From: Desulfobacterales bacterium
GTDB taxonomy: Bacteria; Desulfobacterota; Desulfobacteria; Desulfobacterales; RPRI01
NCBI GenBank assembly: GCA_020052975.1
Contig: JAGVOC010000172.1
Span: forward strand, 1-9,453
Reading direction: 5' to 3'
DNA: 9,453 bases
A model generated the notes under the pieces. The model saw only the letters and a program-made list of their open reading frames with translations, made no database searches and was not told the DNA's origin. Of the stretch, positions 1 to 8,555 are shown one piece after another. Numbering within the stretch: the stretch's first letter is position 1; each line of letters starts with the position of its first letter. The position numbers and the translations under genes were made by a program.

Positions 1-98
1 AGGCGCACGAATCTTGAGGAATGAAGCGTACTTACTGGTACGCTGCAATGACGAAAGATGAAGTGCAACACAGCAGAATGACTTTTTACGAAGCCGTC
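1..98. repeat. Palindromic intergenic repeat, copy 1 (left end outside the window)
   Basis: This stretch matches 3892-3989 at 90 of 98 positions without gaps, so the two are copies of one dispersed element in the same orientation. It has a central hairpin, AGCGTAC (25-31) and GTACGCT (38-44) around a 6-base loop, and a right arm ACTTTTTACGAAGCCGTC (81-98). By comparison with the complete copy, about 28 bases of its left arm should lie before position 1. The right arm contains the last two bases of the TGA stop complement of the neighbouring minus-strand gene (stop at 97-99), so the element forms that gene's 3' end and 3' UTR. No transposase is visible; a REP- or MITE-like non-autonomous element is the best description. 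Confidence 0.85.
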
Positions 99-504
99 AC
101 TTTTTATCAAGATGTTTTTTAAGCTGGTTTTCAAGTTCCGTGAAAAGATTCTTCTGCTTTTCAGCCTGTTGTGCCTGAATCGATGCGACCTTTTGAGTTA
201 GTTCTTTCCTTGAATCCTGAAATTTTTTTAATTCCTCCTCCATGCTGCTTACTTTGGCATCTTTCGGAATTTCTTCTATTGCAAGATGATTTTTTACAAA
301 AAGCCTTATACCGAAAGCACCTTCAACAATTTCAATGACTCCTGTTTCACTCAATTTCCGGCAAATATAGTTTCCCTGTTCCAGTGAAAAGGATATAAAA
401 TTGCAGACATCATCTATGGAGGGAGGAACTGAGTTTAGGCGTTCAAGTACCCTGATAGCTGAAACTACAAGATGCGCGTCATTGTAAAGGTTTAAATTCA
501 ACAT
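97..504 (-). CDS. Conserved-looking hypothetical protein, winged-helix-like domain plus coiled coil
   Basis: I do not recognise a named family for this 135-residue protein. Residues about 10-75 look like a small winged-helix fold: a hydrophobic helix (AHLVVSAIRVLERL), a middle segment with a PPSIDDVCNFISFS-type helix-turn-helix rhythm, then LSETGVIEIVEGAFGIRLFV, which resembles the recognition-helix end plus wing. Residues about 87-133 are highly charged and rich in Glu, Lys and Gln, with heptad spacing typical of a coiled coil. There is no signal peptide or membrane segment, so it is probably cytoplasmic and perhaps oligomeric. The start is the ATG at 502-504; I see no clear Shine-Dalgarno sequence before it. 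It is divergent from eno, and its stop codon lies inside the repeat at 1-98. DNA binding is a guess from fold appearance only. Confidence 0.7.
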   Translation of the reverse strand: MLNLNLYNDAHLVVSAIRVLERLNSVPPSIDDVCNFISFSLEQGNYICRKLSETGVIEIVEGAFGIRLFVKNHLAIEEIPKDAKVSSMEEELKKFQDSRKELTQKVASIQAQQAEKQKNLFTELENQLKKHLDKK

Positions 505-580
505 AATTAATAGTGAAAAGAATCTGTTAAAAACTATTGTTAAGGGTAAATCGTAATATTGTTATTATTTGGTCTGTGTC

Positions 581-609
581 TTGACATACAAACACAATCA
601 GAGTAACAT
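581..609 (+). promoter_or_regulatory. Candidate sigma70 promoter for eno
   Basis: A consensus -35 box TTGACA (581-586) is followed after 17 bases by TAACAT (604-609), which matches the TATAAT box at four of six positions. Transcription would begin near 616 and give an AT-rich leader of about 75 bases before the eno ATG. The rest of the 505-689 divergent spacer shows no RNA gene or riboswitch that I recognise. A weaker alternative pair, TTGTCA (621-626) and TAGATT (643-648) with a 16-base spacer, lies just downstream. Confidence 0.55.
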
Positions 610-677
610 TTTCAGTTAATTTGTCAAGTAGCCATATCTTAATAGATTCCTGAAATATAAATAATATATTAGAATAA

Positions 678-1958
<1,281 letters not shown>

Positions 1959-1983
1959 AAGTTTATATGAAAGTAGTCAGGAG

Positions 1984-2049
1984 TCAGGAGACAGAATTCA
2001 GAATCCGGGACACAAAGGTTCTCCTTCTATTCTGAATTCTGACTCCTGA
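1984..2049. repeat. Imperfect 21-bp inverted repeat between eno and pyrG
   Basis: The left arm (1984-2004, TCAGGAGACAGAATTCAGAAT) and the complement of the right arm (2029-2049) agree at 20 of 21 positions, with a 24-base loop. The loop contains a smaller potential hairpin, AAGG (2015-2018) with CCTT (2023-2026). Just outside the left arm the 7-mer AGTCAGG occurs twice in tandem (1975-1981 and 1982-1988), so the element looks assembled from short GTCAGGAG and GAATTC units. It has no T-run, so it is not a classical intrinsic terminator. It probably belongs to a dispersed palindromic repeat family and would fold strongly in an eno-pyrG readthrough transcript. Copy number elsewhere in the genome is unknown. 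Confidence 0.75.
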
Positions 2050-2064
2050 ATTCCGGATCCTAAG

Positions 2065-3764
<1,700 letters not shown>

Positions 3765-3772
3765 GTTCGTGA

Positions 3773-3786
3773 TCCGCCGCGGCGGA
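3773..3786. repeat. GC-rich perfect palindrome downstream of pyrG
   Basis: TCCGCCGCGGCGGA is a perfect 14-bp palindrome beginning eight bases after the pyrG stop. It has no loop and no following T-run, so a terminator role is uncertain. The bases between it and 3863 are AT-rich and repeat short TTTTTA/TAAAAA motifs, for example TTTTTA (3840-3845) facing TAAAAA (3854-3859). I see no gene in them. Confidence 0.5.
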
Positions 3787-3863
3787 CCTTCGCGGAAACG
3801 GCCTTAAATAGCAAATTCGGCTTTTTACTGTGTTACCGCTTTTTATGAACTCGTAAAAATTCA

Positions 3864-3989
3864 GACGGCAAAGTAAAAAGTTCATTATGCAAGGCGCGCG
3901 AATCTTGAGGAATGAAGCGTACTTTTTGGTACGCTGCAATGACGAAAGGTGAAGCGCAACACAGCAGAATGACTTTTTACTTTGCCGTC
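3864..3989. repeat. Palindromic intergenic repeat, complete copy 2
   Basis: The 126-bp element is an imperfect palindrome centred near 3926. Its outer arms are a perfect 18-bp inverted repeat, GACGGCAAAGTAAAAAGT (3864-3881) against the complement of 3972-3989. After a one-base bulge the pairing continues as CATTATGC against CATTCTGC. The centre is the hairpin AGCGTAC (3916-3922) and GTACGCT (3929-3935) around TTTTTG. Positions 3892-3989 match 1-98 at 90 of 98 bases. It lies between the convergent ends of pyrG and the GlmS-like gene and supplies the last codons and TAA stop of the latter (3977-3979). A transcript from either strand would fold into a long hairpin, so a role in 3'-end formation or mRNA stability is possible. 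No transposase is present. Confidence 0.88.
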
Positions 3990-6900
3990 ACTTTTGATAC
4001 AATGAATTCAGCTATCTTCTCGGCGGATACCCCAAAAAGCTCCTCCATCTTTACCAGATTGAGGTATTTGTCTTCCCACGCCACACTGTTCTCCTGAACT
4101 ATGTTCTTTATATGGTCATACTTTCCGCCCAGAGCTTTTATCTTTACAGGGAGCGGCACGGTTTCCCTGAAATAGATGTGGAGTAAAAGAAGATTATCAA
4201 TGATATTGGGGTTGCTGGGAGAAGAGGATATTGCTGGGATGATAATTATGCTGCGGTCATCTTTCCTTCCTTTCCCTATATACACATTGCCCTGCTGGAC
4301 GATTATTTTTTTGGTTCCTTTAAGACGATGATCGGTTTCAACGCGTGATGGAATTGATTTTAACGTACCGTCTTTTTTAACTATTTCGATTGCTGTCTCT
4401 TCCGTGAGTTCACCCAGAAGGTTCAGTCCGCTGATCTTGTAAAGAATGGAACCCTTAATTTCCGAAACAATCTCCTGCAAATTTTTCAGAACCAGGATGT
4501 TCATATTTGTAAGTTGCGAGTGGCTCAGATTATGGACATTGAGAGTATCGAAGAGTATTCCATAAAGCTTTTCGCTTATGCGGCTTGTTCCAACAGTAAC
4601 TGTTTTAGCCTGGTGTTTTATGGCATCTATTGGCCGCGACAGGTGGTTTATAGATTCACCAAGGGATTTAATAAGGGTGTTTATCATATTAAGGGCGGTT
4701 CCCTTTAAACCGAAATCGAGTTCAAAATCAGATACCGGCAGCTTGCCGGAAAGATACTTGCAAAGCAAAATAAGGTTCGAAGAAGCATCAAGGCTCATGA
4801 TCGACGGGAAACGGTTCTCGTTCTTCTTTAGTCTGAATTCGTTGTAGAACCGGGCTATTTTTTCCCTGAAAGATTTTTCAAGAATAAATTCGTATATATC
4901 AACTCCGTTTTTCTGCCGGTCATCAATGGCGTTTTCAATTTCTTCCCTGAAATTATACATGAATCTTGAACCTTCATTGATGGATAACGCCGCATAGTAT
5001 CCCCAGATATGGCCTGCAAGCGTATTTAATACCGGGGCGAGATGCTGGCCTACAACCGGAACAAAGAAAACATCTTCAGCATACGGACCAAATCTCTCTT
5101 CGCCTTCATCGGCTATAACAACCGGTGTGGCCTTGTGTGCTTTGAATATAGCGGTATCTTTTATGATATCGCCGATAACATTACCCCTTGTTCCGGCAGC
5201 GCATATGATGATCAGCGGCTCGGATGAGAGGTCTATATGCTTCTTATCTTCAATGAAATCAGAGGAGATTGTCTTGTAACAGAGCTCGCTGAGCTTTATT
5301 CGTATTTCATCAGACGATGCCTTGTTGGGACCGCTTCCTACGGCTGCCCAGTACGTTTTGGTTACCGCAAGCCTTCTGGCAGATGCTTCGATCTTATCGC
5401 GCAGCAAAAGAACTTTTCTCATTTGTGATGGCAACTCGAGGAGGCTTTTTATCTCTTCGGATATGAACTCCCCGTTTTTGCGTCCCAATAATCCGGCAAT
5501 GAAAAGGCTGAGAATGGTCCCTGCAACAATCTGGCAGTAAAAAGCTTTTGTTGATGCCACTGACATTTCGATATCGCGTCCGCTGCTGGTATAAATAACG
5601 CCGTCAACCTTAAAGGTTATATCCGAATCTCTCCGGTTAACGATGGCAATAGTGTTAGCCCCTCTTTTTTTAACCATCTCAACTGCTCGGTTTGTATCTG
5701 TTGTTGTTCCTGACTGGCTTATTGCCACAACAAGGGTATCCGACATGCCGGAGGGATTTTCGTTCAGGCCTATCTTGAAACCGCTCAGTTCAGATGCTTT
5801 ATGGGAGCTGATATTGATGGAAGGATCGTCCAGATAGTAGTTCAGTATATCTGAGCATACGAGTGCGGCAACTCCTGCTGTCCCCTGGCCGATAAAGTAA
5901 ATCCGGCGAATTCTGTTCTCCCGGAAGGCGTTCTTAAGGGATTCCGGAAATTCCTTTTCTGAAAGAAAAACTGATGGTTTTTTGCTGTCATGGCTGATTT
6001 TCCAGCGGTTTTGAAGGGTTTTTTCAACCGAAGAGGGGGATTCAGAGATCTCTTTGAGAAAATAATGGGGATAATTCTGACGGTCTATATCCCTTGAAGT
6101 AATATTCGTATATTTAATATTTTTTTCTTCAAGCTGAACAGGGGTGTTATCATAATACATTGCTTTTATTCCGGAAATACCGCCATTCGATTTCTGGTTT
6201 AATATGAATATCTGTCCCTGGGTGCTCCCGTTTTTACCTTCAATTATTTTTTCTCCTTCCAGTTTCAGGTAATACTGTGTCTCTTCTATTAATCCGTAAA
6301 CTTCGGAAGCCGGTATATAGTGGTCTTTTCCTATTCCGATAAAGACTGCCTGACCGCTTCCTCTCTGTGCAAGAAAAAATCTGCCCGGGTCGAGGTCGGT
6401 GTGCATAGATATGGCGTGGGATCCTTCAAAATCATTTACAGCAAGGCGAAAAGCTTCCTCGACCTGAAAGCCCCTGTTTAAGTATTTTTCAATCTGAAGC
6501 GGGATTATCTTCGTATCTGTTGTTATTTCCCTGTGGATAAGATTGCCGCTGCTTTCATATTCTTTTTTAAGCTCAAGGTAATTATCGATGTCTCCGTTTA
6601 AGCATACGTGGATTATGCCGTTTTCCCCGGCACGACCTCCCGTTGTCTGGCCGTCGACAGGGTGACAATTTGCCTCTGTAATAGCGCCGACTGAAGCCCA
6701 TCTGGTGTGGGATGAGACCGTATGATAACGGTTCGGAAAAGAGGAAAGTATCCGGAGTATGCGGTCATTTTTTATCTGGGAACGCAAAAAAGTGATATTG
6801 TCTCCGAGGCTTCCTATTTCTGCCGCAACCTTATAAACAAAGGCAAGGGAGACTATAGGATTGCCATTTTTCTCTTTTATCCGGTTGATTGTTATCCCGC

Positions 6901-7720
6901 CATTCAGAAGAATATCAGTGCATGAACGCTCTTTTAAAATACCGGCAAGGTTCTCATTTGTTATAATTTTCTCAAAGCTTGCATATTCCGAATCATTCAG
7001 GACAAACATCAGGGAAATGCCTGCGGAATCCCGACCTCTTACCTCAAGGCGGTCTATACTGTTTAAAACAGCATTTATGTTCTTGTATATGGTTACGGTT
7101 GTAAAAGAAGGGCTGTTATCCGAAGCGCCGATAAGTTCGTTTATCTTTGATATGTTTTGCCTGATTTCGCTGGAAAGGCACCATGAAATATCCTTCAGAT
7201 TTTCAATCCGATTTGATATTACATCAACGGCTGAAGGTTCAAGTTGCCCCATTTTCTCTGAAAGGACCTTTGATTCCGAACCGATTATGCCGTTTATGTG
7301 TTTTGACAGGGATGCAAGTTTTTCCTGATGTTCTTTACTGGTATATATACCGAAAAACTGCTCGTCCCTTTTTAATTCCCGGACGTTTTCAAGAAGAGAT
7401 TCAATGACCTTTTTACCGCAAAGGTAGTTGTCGTCAATCGAATAATTATTCTTTATGCAAAGAACAAAGGAGCGGGCTTCAATTTTCCTGATGCTCTCTT
7501 CAATATATGCCATGTCGATTTTCGGAGCCGGCTTTTTTTCCTTTTTAAAAGAGACTATACCGGCAAGGCCGCAGCAGAGAATATTTTGCCGGCATGGGAA
7601 AAATATAAAAGATCTGTAGGGAACGCCGGACGGGTCTTTACCGAAATAGACCTTCGCAGAAAGATAAGAAAGGATGTTTGTAATTTCCGTTACGAAAAGT
7701 TTCAGAATATAGCTTATCAT
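3977..7720 (-). CDS. Giant GlmS-like protein: class II glutaminase plus double SIS domain with insertions and C-terminal extension
   Basis: GlmS converts fructose-6-phosphate and glutamine to glucosamine-6-phosphate for envelope synthesis; this 1247-residue protein is twice the usual length of about 610. Cys50 in CCGLAGIV is the apparent glutaminase nucleophile, after a 49-residue leader. Glutaminase landmarks follow: RLEVRGRDSAG (224-234), HTRWAS (338-343), NCHP, LNG (374-376) and TDT with Asp402. About 150 extra residues separate Cys50 from RGRDSAG, and about 65 more precede HTRWAS. HYFLKEISESP (552-562) opens the isomerase part. SIS1 has GTA (613-615), SQSGTT (668-673) and VASTKAF (721-727). 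SIS2 keeps Lys809, Glu812 and His828 at exactly the spacing of E. coli Lys485, Glu488 and His504. The C-terminal AKSVTVE motif with Lys603 is not found; instead residues about 920-1247 form an unrecognised region. The gene follows kdsB by 30 bases and is probably cotranscribed. AAAAGGA lies rather far (13 bases) before the ATG. The sugar-phosphate substrate is uncertain, so I do not assign glmS. Confidence 0.85.
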   Translation of the reverse strand: MISYILKLFVTEITNILSYLSAKVYFGKDPSGVPYRSFIFFPCRQNILCCGLAGIVSFKKEKKPAPKIDMAYIEESIRKIEARSFVLCIKNNYSIDDNYLCGKKVIESLLENVRELKRDEQFFGIYTSKEHQEKLASLSKHINGIIGSESKVLSEKMGQLEPSAVDVISNRIENLKDISWCLSSEIRQNISKINELIGASDNSPSFTTVTIYKNINAVLNSIDRLEVRGRDSAGISLMFVLNDSEYASFEKIITNENLAGILKERSCTDILLNGGITINRIKEKNGNPIVSLAFVYKVAAEIGSLGDNITFLRSQIKNDRILRILSSFPNRYHTVSSHTRWASVGAITEANCHPVDGQTTGGRAGENGIIHVCLNGDIDNYLELKKEYESSGNLIHREITTDTKIIPLQIEKYLNRGFQVEEAFRLAVNDFEGSHAISMHTDLDPGRFFLAQRGSGQAVFIGIGKDHYIPASEVYGLIEETQYYLKLEGEKIIEGKNGSTQGQIFILNQKSNGGISGIKAMYYDNTPVQLEEKNIKYTNITSRDIDRQNYPHYFLKEISESPSSVEKTLQNRWKISHDSKKPSVFLSEKEFPESLKNAFRENRIRRIYFIGQGTAGVAALVCSDILNYYLDDPSINISSHKASELSGFKIGLNENPSGMSDTLVVAISQSGTTTDTNRAVEMVKKRGANTIAIVNRRDSDITFKVDGVIYTSSGRDIEMSVASTKAFYCQIVAGTILSLFIAGLLGRKNGEFISEEIKSLLELPSQMRKVLLLRDKIEASARRLAVTKTYWAAVGSGPNKASSDEIRIKLSELCYKTISSDFIEDKKHIDLSSEPLIIICAAGTRGNVIGDIIKDTAIFKAHKATPVVIADEGEERFGPYAEDVFFVPVVGQHLAPVLNTLAGHIWGYYAALSINEGSRFMYNFREEIENAIDDRQKNGVDIYEFILEKSFREKIARFYNEFRLKKNENRFPSIMSLDASSNLILLCKYLSGKLPVSDFELDFGLKGTALNMINTLIKSLGESINHLSRPIDAIKHQAKTVTVGTSRISEKLYGILFDTLNVHNLSHSQLTNMNILVLKNLQEIVSEIKGSILYKISGLNLLGELTEETAIEIVKKDGTLKSIPSRVETDHRLKGTKKIIVQQGNVYIGKGRKDDRSIIIIPAISSSPSNPNIIDNLLLLHIYFRETVPLPVKIKALGGKYDHIKNIVQENSVAWEDKYLNLVKMEELFGVSAEKIAEFIVSKVTAK

Positions 7721-7750
7721 CGGTGGAATATATTCCTTTTGAGCTTGTTA

Positions 7751-8506
7751 TTAAATGGTTTCTTTGTTTCTTTTGCCAAGAATTTCGCATATTTTCAAAA
7801 CATCTTCCGGCTTATCAACTCCGATGCTCTCATGTTCCGTAAGAACAACATGTATGGGAATGTCATTTTCAAGCAACCGGAGCTGTTCAAGCTTTTCTGC
7901 AATTTCAAGCCGGCTCGGGCCTAAAGCGACAAATTTTTTCAGCACATTCATCCTGAATGCATAAAGGCCAATATGTCCGAAAAACACCTCTTCCTGACCA
8001 TCACGGTAACAAGGAATCGGCAAACGTGAGAAATAAAGGGCTTTTCCGGTTTTGGAAAAAACTACCTTTACCTGATTGATGTTTCCGGCTTCGTTTTGCC
8101 CGATCTTTCTTGCCAGAGTGGTTACTTTAATATCAGGTGATACGAAAGGGCCGACCAGTTCCGTCAGCATGGCAGGCTCAAGAAGCGGCTCATCACCCTG
8201 TATGTTAACGACTATGGCATCTTCAGGTAAATTCAAAATTATGGCGGCATCCAGGACCCTGTCGGTTCCGCTCGGGTGGTCGCTGCGGGTTTTAACCACC
8301 GGGACATCAAGAGCTTTTGCCGCTGACTCGATACGCTCGTCATCTGTTGCAAGGACGACCTGTGAAAGTTCAGGGCATTCACTCGCCCGGGTAAAGACGT
8401 GCCAGAACATAGGCTTGCCTGAGATATCAGCAAGGGGCTTCCCCGGGAAACGGGTCGAACCAAAGCGGGCCGGGATAATCCCGTAACATTTATACTGTTT
8501 TTCCAT
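7751..8506 (-). CDS. kdsB: 3-deoxy-manno-octulosonate cytidylyltransferase (CMP-Kdo synthetase)
   Basis: KdsB transfers CMP from CTP to Kdo, giving the activated sugar used for the LPS inner core; the enzyme is cytoplasmic. The 251-residue protein has family length and motifs: the nucleotide-binding loop [15 protein letters not shown] (11-25), ATDD (53-56), DHPSGTDR (76-83), NIQGDEP with the metal ligand Asp105, YFSRLPIP (158-165), HIGLYAFR (178-185), and the [21 protein letters not shown] segment (198-218), ending with the second metal-binding aspartate in GVDKPED (229-235). Nothing is missing. The ATG at 8504-8506 is the first possible start, since an in-frame TAA lies two codons upstream; the Shine-Dalgarno sequence is weak. 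It is followed 30 bases later by the GlmS-like gene. The 49-base AT-rich gap to the upstream restriction gene may hold its promoter, but none is clear. Confidence 0.97.
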   Translation of the reverse strand: MEKQYKCYGIIPARFGSTRFPGKPLADISGKPMFWHVFTRASECPELSQVVLATDDERIESAAKALDVPVVKTRSDHPSGTDRVLDAAIILNLPEDAIVVNIQGDEPLLEPAMLTELVGPFVSPDIKVTTLARKIGQNEAGNINQVKVVFSKTGKALYFSRLPIPCYRDGQEEVFFGHIGLYAFRMNVLKKFVALGPSRLEIAEKLEQLRLLENDIPIHVVLTEHESIGVDKPEDVLKICEILGKRNKETI

Positions 8507-8555
8507 AATTTATCAATAAATCCATTCGCATTCTATTGCAAGATTTTCATTCGAT

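Noticed and set aside
1984..2049. Rho-independent terminator after eno
   Set aside because: The stem is strong but no T-run follows on either strand, and the loop is long, so a repeat element explains it better.
6861..7328. 155-residue open frame on the plus strand
   Set aside because: It is antisense to the insertion region of the GlmS-like gene, whose frame continues without a break and keeps family motifs on both sides. The composition is that of a shadow frame.
8076..8486. 136-residue open frame on the plus strand
   Set aside because: It is fully antisense to kdsB, whose motifs are intact; the serine-rich product is typical of a reverse-strand shadow.
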